A DNA stretch of 64,000 bases from Streptomyces sp. CB09001 (GTDB lineage: Bacteria > Actinomycetota > Actinomycetes > Streptomycetales > Streptomycetaceae), in assembly GCF_003369795.1 (NCBI RefSeq), contig NZ_CP026730.1, forward strand, positions 4,765,001-4,829,000. The letters run 5' to 3'. The position numbers and the translations under genes were made by a program. Positions 1-7,485 of the stretch are shown piece by piece (the first letter of the stretch is position 1; the number at the start of each line of letters is the position of its first letter). The notes under the pieces were generated by a model. The model was not told the origin of the DNA. It saw only the letters and a program-made list of their open reading frames with translations, and did not search any database.

Positions 1-1
1 G

Positions 2-67
2 GTCGTCGCCGACATCCTCGACCGGGTGCACCGGCGGGTCGAGAAGGGTTTGCGCAAGCACCTGTAG
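2..67 (+). CDS. C-terminal end of a truncated upstream gene
   Basis: An open frame enters from the left edge and ends at the TAG at 65-67, giving about 21 residues ending RRVEKGLRKHL. The third codon positions are almost all G or C, as expected for coding DNA here. The fragment is basic and helical-looking but too short to assign to a family. It is co-directional with wblH, with about 105 bases between them. Confidence 0.5.
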   Translation, partial: VVADILDRVHRRVEKGLRKHL

Positions 68-87
68 CGCGGCACCGGCAGCGGTTG

Positions 88-112
88 GGAACCCAGTGCA
101 TAGGCGCGCGTA
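88..112 (+). promoter_or_regulatory. Possible ECF (SigE-like) promoter upstream of wblH
   Basis: GGAAC at 88-92 is followed after 16 bases by CGTA at 109-112. This resembles the GGAAC-N16-CGT layout of Streptomyces extracytoplasmic-function sigma promoters. It lies about 60 bases before the wblH start. The match is short and could be chance; a TTGACG at 126-131 is an alternative -35 element. Confidence 0.25.
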
Positions 113-172
113 CAACGGGTAAGCCTTGACGCATCGTCTCTCGCTAGCGAAGCCGTCGTCAGGAGTAGACCC

Positions 173-550
173 GTGCTGCAACCGCCGCATTCGTCCCTGC
201 AGGTAGCTGCCGTTCCGGCCCAGCGGGTGCCCGTGCGGGACAGGGACCAAGACGCTCCCTGGCACACCGAGGCGGTGTGCCGGCGCGACGAGGCCGGACT
301 GTTCTTCGCCCCCTCCAAGGAACCGACCGCCGCCCGGCTCTCCCGCGAAGAGGCCGCCAAGCGCGTCTGCGCGCGCTGTCCGGTCATGGTCGAGTGCCGC
401 GAGCACGCCCTGTTGCAGCCCGAGCCCTACGGCGTCTGGGGCGGCCTCACGGCCGCCGAGCGCCGCGTGGTCCTCGCCCGGCGCCGCCGCCGCGACGTGG
501 AACTCAAGAACGCCGCCCGCACGACGGGCCGCATAGCGGCGGCCGGTTAG
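173..550 (+). CDS. wblH: WhiB-family iron-sulfur transcriptional regulator (WblH-like)
   Basis: 125-residue WhiB-like protein. WhiB proteins bind a [4Fe-4S] cluster and act with principal sigma factors in actinobacterial development and stress. The four cluster cysteines are visible at C36, C66, C69 and C75 (pattern C-x29-C-x2-C-x5-C). They are followed by the family turn GVWGG at 87-91 and a basic C-terminus with an arginine run that would contact DNA. The GTG start at 173 has AGGAG at 161-165. A strong hairpin follows the stop. The position next to glpX matches wblH (SCO5046) of S. coelicolor, which is the basis for the symbol. Confidence 0.88.
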   Translation: MLQPPHSSLQVAAVPAQRVPVRDRDQDAPWHTEAVCRRDEAGLFFAPSKEPTAARLSREEAAKRVCARCPVMVECREHALLQPEPYGVWGGLTAAERRVVLARRRRRDVELKNAARTTGRIAAAG

Positions 551-560
551 AACCCGGACA

Positions 561-603
561 CGCAGAAGGGCACCCTCTCCGCACAGAGGGTGCCCTTTCT
601 GCG
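561..603. terminator. Intrinsic terminator after wblH
   Basis: A near-perfect inverted repeat pairs CGCAGAAGGGCACCCTCT (561-578) with AGAGGGTGCCCTTTCTGCG (585-603), leaving a six-base loop. It starts ten bases after the wblH stop. There is no U-tract, as is usual in Streptomyces. It may serve both wblH and the opposing glpX transcript. Confidence 0.8.
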
Positions 604-760
604 GCTGCGCCTCGTGGACGCGACCGACGGCGCCTCCCGGTGCCGGGGGCCGCAGCCGGCCCAAGGGGCGCGGGGAACTGCGCGACCAGCCACGACGGCG
701 CCGCACCCGCCCCACGACAGGCACCCCCGACTCAATGGGCGCCCCGCGAAACCGACGGAG

Positions 761-1792
761 TCACTTCGCCCGGTCGAAATCCACCGCGCTGTACGCCCGC
801 AGCTTGCTCAGCCGGTGCTCGGAGTCGATCCGCCGCACCGTCCCCGACTTGGACCGCATCACGATCGAGTCGGTCGTCGCCGTCTCCGAGCGGTACCGCA
901 CCCCGCGCAGCAGCTCGCCGTCCGTGATACCGGTCGCGACGAAGAAGACGTTGTCCCCGGAGACCAGGTCGTCGGTGGTCAGCACCCGGTCCAGGTCGTG
1001 CCCGGCGTCCACCGCGCGCTGCCGCTCCTCGTCGTCCTTGGGCCACAGCTTGCCCTGGATGGTGCCGCCCAGGCACTTCACGGCGCAGGCCGAGATGATG
1101 CCCTCCGGCGTGCCACCGATGCCGAGCAGCAGGTCGATGCCGGTGCCCTCGCGCAGGGCCAGGATGGAGCCGGCCACGTCGCCGTCGGAGATCAGCTTGA
1201 TCCGGGCGCCGGTCTCCCGGACCTCCTTGATGAGGCCCTGGTGCCGCGGCCGGTCGAGGATGACGACCGTGACGTCTTCCGGCGTGCGCCGCTTGGCCTT
1301 GGCGATCCGGCGGATGTTCACGGCCACGGGCGCGTTGATGTCGACGAAGTCGGCGGCCTCGGGACCCGTGACGAGCTTGTCCATGTAGAAGACCGCGGAC
1401 GGGTCGAACATGGAGCCGCGCTCGGCCGCGGCCAGCACCGCGATCGCGTTGGTCATGCCGTTGGCGGTCAGCGTGGTGCCGTCGATCGGGTCGACGGCGA
1501 TGTCGACCTCGGCCCCGGTGCCGTCGCCGACCCGCTCCCCGTTGAAGAGCATCGGGGCCTCGTCCTTCTCGCCCTCGCCGATGACGACGACGCCGTTCAT
1601 CGAGACGGTGTGGACGAGGGTCCGCATGGCGCGCACCGCGGCACCGTCGGCGCCGTTCTTGTCACCGCGCCCGACCCAGCGGCCCGCGGCCATCGCCGCG
1701 GCCTCGGTGACCCGCACGAGCTCCATGGCGAGGTTGCGGTCGGGGGCCTCCGAGGGGACGTCCAGCTCGGACGGGAGATGATGCTCGGTCAT
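761..1792 (-). CDS. glpX: Class II fructose-1,6-bisphosphatase (GlpX)
   Basis: 343-residue GlpX-type phosphatase. It removes the C1 phosphate of fructose 1,6-bisphosphate in cytoplasmic gluconeogenesis. The family motifs GEGEKDEAP (72-80) and DPIDGTT (101-107), which supply metal and phosphate ligands, are intact, as is the later GIGGTPEG loop. The ATG at 1792 is preceded on the minus strand by GAAAGG. The open frame extends much further upstream, but that extension runs antisense through the DUF4245 gene and is not believed. The length is typical for actinobacterial GlpX. It is convergent with wblH and divergent from the DUF4245 gene, as in other Streptomyces. Confidence 0.95.
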   Translation of the reverse strand: MTEHHLPSELDVPSEAPDRNLAMELVRVTEAAAMAAGRWVGRGDKNGADGAAVRAMRTLVHTVSMNGVVVIGEGEKDEAPMLFNGERVGDGTGAEVDIAVDPIDGTTLTANGMTNAIAVLAAAERGSMFDPSAVFYMDKLVTGPEAADFVDINAPVAVNIRRIAKAKRRTPEDVTVVILDRPRHQGLIKEVRETGARIKLISDGDVAGSILALREGTGIDLLLGIGGTPEGIISACAVKCLGGTIQGKLWPKDDEERQRAVDAGHDLDRVLTTDDLVSGDNVFFVATGITDGELLRGVRYRSETATTDSIVMRSKSGTVRRIDSEHRLSKLRAYSAVDFDRAK

Positions 1793-1918
1793 CGGAACGC
1801 ACCTTTCTGATACGACGACGGCCGGATGAGGGTATGGCCACGACTCTATCGTCAGTCCGACAAAATGAGCAGGGGACCCCACGTATGAGCGGAGCGGGCA
1901 CCTGCGACGATAGGGGGC

Positions 1919-2452
1919 GTGGCAGGTATGAAAGGCAAGCAGAAGTCGGCCCGGGACATGATTCTGTCCCTCGGGGTCATCGTCCTCGCGGCGGGCGTGA
2001 TCTGGATCTTCATCCCGCACGACGACGGCGAACCGGACGTCAAGCGGGTCGACTACCGGGTCGAACTGCTGACCGCGCAGCGCGCCGCGTCGTACCCGGT
2101 GGCGGCGCCCGAGGGGCTGTCCGAGGACTGGAAGCCGACCTCCGTGCGCTTCCGGGGCGACGACTCCGACGCCTGGCACCTGGGGTTCCGGGCCCCGGAC
2201 GGCGAGTACGTGGCGGTCGAGCAGTCCACGAAGAAGCCGGCCACGTTCATCCACGACGCCAGCCAGGGCGGGCAGGTGACCGAGCGGACCGAGGAGATCG
2301 GCGGCCGGACCTGGACGCGGTACACGGGCGGCCGGTACGACGCGCTGGTGCTGGACGGCACCGGCGACATGAAGGGCGCGACGACGGTCGTGGCCGGCAC
2401 CGGATCGTTCGAACAGCTCGGCAAGATGGCGGCGGCCCTGAAACTGGCCTGA
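1919..2452 (+). CDS. DUF4245-type membrane-anchored protein
   Basis: 177-residue protein with a short basic N-terminus and one membrane segment (about residues 15-31, VIVLAAGVIWIF). The soluble domain would lie outside the cell. Features such as the W-x-PTSVRF stretch and ...GTGSFEQLGKMAAALK end agree with the actinobacterial DUF4245 family, whose function is unknown. The start may be GTG 1919 or ATG 1928; AGGGGG at 1911-1916 is better spaced for ATG 1928. It is divergent from glpX, an arrangement conserved in actinobacteria. Confidence 0.8.
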   Translation: MAGMKGKQKSARDMILSLGVIVLAAGVIWIFIPHDDGEPDVKRVDYRVELLTAQRAASYPVAAPEGLSEDWKPTSVRFRGDDSDAWHLGFRAPDGEYVAVEQSTKKPATFIHDASQGGQVTERTEEIGGRTWTRYTGGRYDALVLDGTGDMKGATTVVAGTGSFEQLGKMAAALKLA

Positions 2453-2464
2453 CCGGCCACCGGC

Positions 2465-2500
2465 CACGGGTCACGGGTCACGGGTCACCGCCACGGGTCA
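2465..2500. repeat. CACGGGT heptamer repeats
   Basis: Three contiguous CACGGGT units (2465-2485) and a fourth at 2492-2498 lie just after the DUF4245 stop and before the shared terminator. It looks like a slippage tract in non-coding DNA. Confidence 0.7.
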
Positions 2501-2529
2501 CCGGCCGCACGGCCCGGTCCGCACAGCAC

Positions 2530-2564
2530 GACGAAGCCCCCGGCAGCTCGCCGGGGGCTTCGTC
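2530..2564. terminator. Bidirectional terminator between DUF4245 and nitroreductase genes
   Basis: A perfect 15-bp stem pairs GACGAAGCCCCCGGC (2530-2544) with its complement at 2550-2564 around a five-base loop. It sits between convergent genes and can serve both. Confidence 0.85.
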
Positions 2565-2585
2565 ATGCGTGCGGTGCCGCGCGCC

Positions 2586-3176
2586 TCAGACCGTGGTGAC
2601 GACCTGGTCGTAGGCCAGCCGCGGGGAGCGCGGGAACCAGGCGTCCGGGCCCGGACGGCCGATGTTCACGACCATCAGCGGAGTGTGGTCGTCGTCCAGG
2701 AACTCCTTGCGCACGCCCTCGAAGTCGAGGCCGGTCATCGGTCCGGCGGCCAGACCGGCGGCGCGGACGCCGACGATGAAGTACGCGGCCTGGAGGGCGG
2801 CGTTCAGGGTGGCCGCGCCCTCGCGGACCGGGCGCTCGCTGAAGAACGCGTCCTTCGCGGCGGGGAAGTGCGGGAACAGCTCGGGGAGTTCCTCGTGGAA
2901 CTCGTTGTCGGCGGACAGGATCGCGACCAGCGGGGCGGTGGCCGTCTTGGGCTGGTTGCCCTCGGCCATGTGGGCGACCAGGCGCTCGCGGGCCTCGGGG
3001 GAGCGGACCAGCGTGATGCGCAGCGGCGACTGGTTGAAGGCGGTCGGGCCGTACTTGACCAGGTCGTAGATGGCCTGCACCTGCTCGTCGGTCACCGGCT
3101 CGTCGGTGAAGGTGTTCGCGGTGCGGGCCTCGCGGAACAGCAGGTCCTGGGCGGCGGGGTCAAGAACGAGAGACAT
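2586..3176 (-). CDS. Malonic semialdehyde reductase / nitroreductase-family protein (RutE/HadB type)
   Basis: 196-residue flavin-dependent nitroreductase-fold enzyme. Visible features are the N-terminal FREARTANTF, the YGPTAFNQSPLRI segment, the middle GAATLNAALQAAYFI helix and the C-terminal NIGRPGPDAWFPRSPRL signature of the RutE/HadB subgroup. That subgroup reduces malonic semialdehyde to 3-hydroxypropionate. The ATG at 3176 has GGAGAAAG on the minus strand; further upstream codons lack a site. No pyrimidine-degradation genes are nearby, so the natural substrate is uncertain. Confidence 0.85.
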   Translation of the reverse strand: MSLVLDPAAQDLLFREARTANTFTDEPVTDEQVQAIYDLVKYGPTAFNQSPLRITLVRSPEARERLVAHMAEGNQPKTATAPLVAILSADNEFHEELPELFPHFPAAKDAFFSERPVREGAATLNAALQAAYFIVGVRAAGLAAGPMTGLDFEGVRKEFLDDDHTPLMVVNIGRPGPDAWFPRSPRLAYDQVVTTV

Positions 3177-3383
3177 GCGTGATCTTTCTCCGGGGGTGCG
3201 TCGGCTCCGCGCGGTGTGGGGGCCGGGGGCCGTTGACGCCGACGACACTACGGCAAAGAAGTTCAAGCTTCAACCAAAACGGGATTGCGGTGATCCGCTT
3301 CACACGTCCGCCCGAGTGAAGGGACCCTGGCGTGTGCGGCGGCACGTGTGTCGGGAGGACCGGCCTCTGCGCGGTGCGCCTGT

Positions 3384-3503
3384 ATGACCGTCTGCCTCCT
3401 CCACCTCGCCTACAGCCGCTACGACGGCCCGGCGTACGCCCGCTGCGCAGCCGCCCGCGCCACGCCGAGGCATTCCCCGCCCTGCCCGCGCGGCCCCGGG
3501 TGA
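3384..3503 (+). CDS. Very small ORF 1 ahead of the deacetylase gene
   Basis: 39-codon frame from ATG 3384. It begins MTVCLLHLAYSRYDGPAYAR and ends at TGA 3501-3503, overlapping the next start as GTGA. The codons are almost entirely G/C-ending, as in real genes here. It could be the 5' remnant of a larger membrane-enzyme gene, broken by a frameshift where the next frame takes over at about 3500. No family recognised. Confidence 0.35.
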   Translation: MTVCLLHLAYSRYDGPAYARCAAARATPRHSPPCPRGPG

Positions 3504-3592
3504 GCCTGCTGTCCTGCTGCGTACTCGCCTGGCTGCTGCCGTACGCCCTGCTCACGCTGCGCCGCGGCGTCTGGTCGAGGAGTGCCGCATGA
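3500..3592 (+). CDS. Very small membrane ORF 2 ahead of the deacetylase gene
   Basis: 30-codon frame from GTG 3500 encoding one hydrophobic segment (LLSCCVLAWLLPYALLTL) followed by RRGVWSRSAA. It overlaps ORF 1 (GTGA) and the following ORF (ATGA at 3589-3592), so it could be translated by coupling. The same frame is open upstream to 3332, so a longer product is possible. Function unknown. Confidence 0.4.
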   Translation: MSLLSCCVLAWLLPYALLTLRRGVWSRSAA

Positions 3593-3696
3593 GAATCCTG
3601 CTGCGCGGACTGGGCCGCTCACTCGCCGTCGGCCTCACGTGCGCCGCCGTCGCCCTGGTCTACGTGTTCGTCGTCACCCGGGGACGGTGGATGTGA
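3589..3696 (+). CDS. Very small membrane ORF 3 coupled to the deacetylase gene
   Basis: 35-codon frame from ATG 3589. It begins MRILLRGLGRSLAVGL and has one membrane segment. It ends TGA 3694-3696, overlapping the GTG at 3693 of the deacetylase gene. GGAGTGCC upstream gives a plausible ribosome site at 3579-3585. The start/stop overlaps on both sides suggest a translationally coupled row of tiny membrane proteins. Function unknown. Confidence 0.45.
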   Translation: MRILLRGLGRSLAVGLTCAAVALVYVFVVTRGRWM

Positions 3697-5246
3697 GAAG
3701 CGACGGTTCCAGTGGAAACCGGCCCCGTCGGACGCCGGGAGGGCGCCCCCTGCTGCGGGCCGCCCTCGGACTGCTCACGGCGGCCGTCGTGGCCCTGCCC
3801 TTCACCGTCGCCTGGCAGTACGACGCCCTACGGAGCGCGGTGGCCGAACAGACCGCGCCCCCCGTCTCCCCAGACGGCCGATCCGGCCCCGGCGCGGACG
3901 CCGAGGCGGCGCCCGCCGGAAACGCGCCCGTGGTCCTCGCCTACCACGACGTCGGCCCCGACGACCGCAGCCGCTACACCGTCTCCCCGGAGCATTTCGA
4001 CGCCCAGCTGCGCGCCCTGCGCGACGCCGGCTACCGCACGCTGACCACCCGGGAGTTCACCGACTTCCTGCGCACCGGCCGCTCCCCGGGACCGCGCACC
4101 GTCCACCTCACCTTCGACGACGGCACGCACGGGCTGTGGACGCACGCCGACCCGGTCCTGGCCGGGTACGGAATGAAGGCGGCCGCCTACCTGATCACCG
4201 GACAGGTGGGCACTCACCGGCCGTACTACCTGTCCTGGCCCGAGGTGGAACGGATGGCCCGGTCGGGGCGCTGGGACTTCCAGGCCCACACCCACCTCAG
4301 CCACGAACGGGCGGCGGTGGACGCCGCCGGAAACGAGCGGTCGGTGTTCACCAACCGGCTGTGGCTCGCGGACGAGGGGCGCGTGGAGACCTCCGACGAG
4401 TACCGGCGACGGGTCGCGGCGGACCTCGACCGGTCGATCCGCGACCTCGTGCGGCACGGCCTGCCCCGCCCGCGGCTCTTCGCCTACCCCTTCTCGGAAC
4501 GCCTCGACGAGTCCAACCTGGGCGCGCGCGACGCCGGCGCCCTGCGCTCCATGCTGCGGGAGCGTTTCACGGCCACGCTCACCAACAGCGCGGCGCGTCC
4601 GCTGCCGGCCGGGCCGCGTGCGGCCGCCGCCGGACAGGTGCAGCGCCTCGAGGTCACCCGGGACACCACCGCGGCCGGTCTGCTGCGCGAACTGGCCCGC
4701 CGGGCCACGGTGACGCCCCAGGACGCCGACCGGCCGCTGTCCCACCCGGCGCACTGGCGGACGACCGGCGCCACCGAGCAGGCCGGGCCCGGGATGCTCA
4801 CCGGCGACAGCCGTCCCCCGGCCGGCACCGCGTACGCCTCGGCCGACTACCGCCCGATCGCCACCGCCGACTGGACCCACTACCGTCTGCGCGCCGCCGT
4901 CGGCGGTCTGCACGGCACCTCCAACAGCGCCGGCATCACCTTGCGGGCGGGCAGCGGACATCCCGTGTCGCTCTCCGTCGGCCACCACACGGCGAGCCTC
5001 ACCACTGACGACCCGGAGGGAACCGGCGACCGGCGGAGCTGCCGCCTGAAGCCGTCCGCCACCCACCGGATCACCGTCTCCGTGACCCCGCGGCACGTGC
5101 GGGTGAACGTCGACGGCGAGAGCTGCGCGGCGGTCCGCGCGGGCCGGTGGCGGGTCGCGGAGGGCGCCGGGGGCTTCTCGCTCAGTGTGCGCAACGACGG
5201 GCCGGAGCGGCAGTGGCCCCGCTTCACCTCGCTGAAGGTCGGGTGA
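3693..5246 (+). CDS. Membrane-anchored polysaccharide deacetylase with C-terminal beta-sandwich-like domain
   Basis: 517-residue protein. A membrane segment (about 21-40) exports the rest. A NodB-type carbohydrate esterase 4 domain spans about 78-330, with motif 1 HLTFDDG (FDDG 141-144), motif 2 HTHLSH (199-204) and motif 3 FAYPF (263-267). It would remove N-acetyl groups from a cell-wall or capsular glycan in a metal-dependent way. Residues of about 370-517 look like a lectin-type sandwich that could bind polymer. The GTG at 3693 is chosen because it overlaps the upstream stop as GTGA. The frame is open further upstream to 3582, but that stretch overlaps ORF 3. Motif 3 lacks the usual glycine after P. 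Confidence 0.85.
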   Translation: MRSDGSSGNRPRRTPGGRPLLRAALGLLTAAVVALPFTVAWQYDALRSAVAEQTAPPVSPDGRSGPGADAEAAPAGNAPVVLAYHDVGPDDRSRYTVSPEHFDAQLRALRDAGYRTLTTREFTDFLRTGRSPGPRTVHLTFDDGTHGLWTHADPVLAGYGMKAAAYLITGQVGTHRPYYLSWPEVERMARSGRWDFQAHTHLSHERAAVDAAGNERSVFTNRLWLADEGRVETSDEYRRRVAADLDRSIRDLVRHGLPRPRLFAYPFSERLDESNLGARDAGALRSMLRERFTATLTNSAARPLPAGPRAAAAGQVQRLEVTRDTTAAGLLRELARRATVTPQDADRPLSHPAHWRTTGATEQAGPGMLTGDSRPPAGTAYASADYRPIATADWTHYRLRAAVGGLHGTSNSAGITLRAGSGHPVSLSVGHHTASLTTDDPEGTGDRRSCRLKPSATHRITVSVTPRHVRVNVDGESCAAVRAGRWRVAEGAGGFSLSVRNDGPERQWPRFTSLKVG

Positions 5247-5354
5247 CACGCATCACACGCGGTCGCCGATCATTTCCCGCGCCGGCCGCGGTCCGAAGGG
5301 CACATCACCACACGTGACCCGTACCCCGTACCTCGTCCCAGGGAGCGCATCGAC

Positions 5355-5573
5355 ATGACCGCCGCAGTGAAGGGCCCGGCCTCGTACTTCCCGTCCATCG
5401 AGAAGAAGTACGGCCGCCCGGTCGCGGAGTGGAAGGACCTCGTCCGGTCCTCGCCGCTCACCAAGCACATGGAACTCGTCGCCTGGCTCAAGACCGAGCA
5501 CGGCCTGGGCCACGGGCACGCCAACGCGCTCGTCGCACACACCCTGGCCGAGGACGCGGCGAAGGAGGGCTAG
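5355..5573 (+). CDS. DUF4287-family protein
   Basis: 72-residue soluble protein. The pattern SYFPSIEKKYGRPVAEW...LGHGHANALV matches the DUF4287 family of small stand-alone proteins of unknown function. CAGGGAG lies 5339-5345, giving normal spacing to ATG 5355. Its stop overlaps by four bases with the stop of the convergent oxidoreductase gene. Confidence 0.8.
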   Translation: MTAAVKGPASYFPSIEKKYGRPVAEWKDLVRSSPLTKHMELVAWLKTEHGLGHGHANALVAHTLAEDAAKEG

Positions 5574-6535
5574 AGGTCGATGACGACCTTGCCCCGCACG
5601 TGCCGGCCGGCCTGGAGCTCGACCGCGCGGCGGATCTGGTCGACCGGGAAGCTCGCCGCGAGGGGCACCCGGATGTGGCCCGCGGCGACCAGGCGGGCGA
5701 TCTCCTCCAGGGCGCCGCGGGCCGCGTTCGCGCCGTTGGCCGCCGGTACGCCGTCGACCTGCCCGGCGATGGTGCAGATGCGGCCGTCCGGGACGCCCAG
5801 TTCCCTGGCGGCGTGCACCGTCTCCGTCCCGTGCAGATCGAGGGCGGCGGTGACGCCGCCGGGAGCGAGGGCCCGGACCCGGTCGGCCAGTCCGTCGCCG
5901 TAGACGACCGGCTCGGCCCCGAGGCCGCGCAGGAAATCGGACGATGCCGCCGATCCCGTCCCGATGACGCGCGCTCCCGCGCTCCGGGCCAGTTGGACGG
6001 CGAACACCCCGACCCCGCCCCCCGCGCCGCCGATCAGCACGGTGTCGTCCGGGCCGGGACCGACCACGGCGAGGGCGGCGGATGCCGTGCGGCCGGCGAT
6101 CGTGAGGGTGGCGGCCGTGCGGTCGTCGACGCCGTCGGGGGTGTGGTACGCCTCGTTCGCCGCGGTCTGCCCGGCCGGGTCGATCACCACGAAGTCGGCG
6201 ACGGCGCGGGAGAGGGCGCTGCCGAACACCCGGTCGCCCGGCGCGAAGCCGGTCACGCCCTCACCGGCCTGGTCGACCACTCCCGCGTAGTCGGTCCCGA
6301 ACCCGGCCGGAAGGCTCAGGCCGAACCGCGCGGCGGTGTCCGCGTCGGACGTCATGAACCAGTCCATCGGGTTCAGACCGGCCGCGGTGACCCGCACCCG
6401 GACCTGCCCCGGGCCTGCCTGCGGAGCGGGAACCTCGCGGATGTCCAGTACTTCGGGGCCGCCGAAGGAATCGAGCCGGACCGCCCTGCTCCTGGCCGTC
6501 GGCGACTGATCGCTCTGTTCTCGCACGGACGTCAT
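5570..6535 (-). CDS. NADP-dependent zinc-independent alcohol dehydrogenase/quinone oxidoreductase (MDR family)
   Basis: 321-residue medium-chain reductase. It has the GroES-like N-terminal domain (GPGQVRVRVTAAGLNPMDW, about 40-60) and a Rossmann fold with the nucleotide-binding VLIGGAGGGVGVFAVQLAR run (about 165-183). Zinc-ligand cysteines are absent, so it belongs to the quinone oxidoreductase-like branch. The ATG at 6535 has AAGGAG upstream on the minus strand. It is divergent from a TetR regulator, and two identical-type palindromes fill the space between them, so it is probably the TetR target. The substrate is unknown; such pairs often handle reactive carbonyls or quinones. Confidence 0.85.
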   Translation of the reverse strand: MTSVREQSDQSPTARSRAVRLDSFGGPEVLDIREVPAPQAGPGQVRVRVTAAGLNPMDWFMTSDADTAARFGLSLPAGFGTDYAGVVDQAGEGVTGFAPGDRVFGSALSRAVADFVVIDPAGQTAANEAYHTPDGVDDRTAATLTIAGRTASAALAVVGPGPDDTVLIGGAGGGVGVFAVQLARSAGARVIGTGSAASSDFLRGLGAEPVVYGDGLADRVRALAPGGVTAALDLHGTETVHAARELGVPDGRICTIAGQVDGVPAANGANAARGALEEIARLVAAGHIRVPLAASFPVDQIRRAVELQAGRHVRGKVVIDL

Positions 6536-6569
6536 GGAGACCTGTCTCCTTGGGATTGGGGGAGTGCCG

Positions 6570-6593
6570 GTAAACGGACTATGCTCCGTTTAC
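6570..6593. promoter_or_regulatory. Putative TetR operator 1
   Basis: Perfect inverted repeat GTAAACGGA, six bases, TCCGTTTAC in the divergent space between the oxidoreductase and TetR genes. The same arms and spacer length occur again at 6611-6630, centre to centre 39 bases away. This is the layout expected for cooperative binding of a TetR dimer pair. Confidence 0.75.
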
Positions 6594-6610
6594 ATGAATG
6601 ACCGTAACAC

Positions 6611-6630
6611 AAACGGAGCGCGATCCGTTT
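6611..6630. promoter_or_regulatory. Putative TetR operator 2
   Basis: AAACGGA, six bases, TCCGTTT: a seven-base-arm copy of operator 1 with the same spacer. It lies inside the coding frame if the regulator started at ATG 6594, which argues for the downstream GTG start at 6651. Confidence 0.7.
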
Positions 6631-6650
6631 CGAGTGGAGCGGAGACGCGC

Positions 6651-7208
6651 GTGTCACGGGCCGACGCGACCCGCAACCGCGACCAGTTGCTCGCGGTCGC
6701 GACCCGCGTGTTCGGGTCGGCGGACGCCGAGCCGTCGATGCGGGCGATCGCCCGCGAGGCCGGGGTCGGCATCGCCACGCTCTACCGGCACTTCCCGACG
6801 CGCGAGTCGCTGGTCGACGCGGTCTACCGGGACCAGGTCGTGCGGCTGACGACCGGCGCCCGCGAGCTGCTCGGCGAGCTGCCCCCGGCTGCTGCCATGC
6901 GGCGCTGGATGGACCTGTTCGGGGACTGGATCGCGACCAAGAACGGCATGCTCGACACGCTGCTCGCGATGGTCGAGTCGGGCGAGATCGCCCATGCGCG
7001 GACCCGGACCGAGCTGCTGACCGCCATCACCACGATCCTTGACGCCGGCCGCGCGGCGGGCGACCTCCGCTCCGACGTCGGCGCCGAAGACATCGCCGCC
7101 TCTCTCATCGGCATCTTCACCGTGGCTCCCCGGCCGGAGCACGAGGCCAAGGCCGGGCGCCTGCTGAACCTCCTGATGGACGGCCTCCGGGCCGCCCGGC
7201 CGGCCTGA
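6651..7208 (+). CDS. TetR-family transcriptional repressor
   Basis: 185-residue TetR regulator from GTG 6651. An N-terminal helix-turn-helix is seen as SMRAIAREAGVGIATLYRHFPTRESLVDAVY (about 27-57). The C-terminal domain, with IFTVAPRPEHEAKAGRLLNLLMDGL near the end, would bind a ligand. GGAG sits seven bases before GTG 6651. In-frame starts at 6594 and 6534 are possible, but they would put one or both operators inside the gene. It probably represses the divergent oxidoreductase gene and itself through the two palindromes. It is convergent with xseB with one base between the stops. Confidence 0.88.
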   Translation: MSRADATRNRDQLLAVATRVFGSADAEPSMRAIAREAGVGIATLYRHFPTRESLVDAVYRDQVVRLTTGARELLGELPPAAAMRRWMDLFGDWIATKNGMLDTLLAMVESGEIAHARTRTELLTAITTILDAGRAAGDLRSDVGAEDIAASLIGIFTVAPRPEHEAKAGRLLNLLMDGLRAARPA

Positions 7209-7209
7209 A

Positions 7210-7476
7210 CTAGGGCGTGCCGTCGCTCCCGGCGGCCGCGTCCTGCGGGCCCGCCTCCTCCTCGGCCAGCGCCGCGTCCAGGCGGGCCCGGGCGCCGTCC
7301 AGCCGGCGGCGGCACACCTTCGCCAGCTCCTCGCCCCGCTCCCACAGGGCGAGGGACTCCTCCAGCGTCGTCCCGCCGGCCTCCAGCCGCCGGACGACGT
7401 CGATCAGCTCGTCCCGCGCCTGCTCGTACCCGAGCGCCTCGGACATCGCCGTCGGCTGCTCCACCTCGCTGGTCAT
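7210..7476 (-). CDS. xseB: Exodeoxyribonuclease VII small subunit
   Basis: 88-residue XseB. The conserved core GYEQARDELIDVVRRLEAGGTTLEESLALWERGEELAKVCRRRLDGARARL is intact, with a short acidic tail. With XseA it forms exonuclease VII, which degrades single-stranded DNA from both ends. The gene lies nine bases downstream of xseA on the same strand, the usual operon order in actinobacteria. Confidence 0.93.
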   Translation of the reverse strand: MTSEVEQPTAMSEALGYEQARDELIDVVRRLEAGGTTLEESLALWERGEELAKVCRRRLDGARARLDAALAEEEAGPQDAAAGSDGTP

Positions 7477-7485
7477 CCACCCACC

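Noticed and set aside
1793..2467. 225-codon N-terminal extension of GlpX
   Set aside because: Antisense to the DUF4245 gene; GlpX family proteins start at the ATG 1792 context and a ribosome site is present there.
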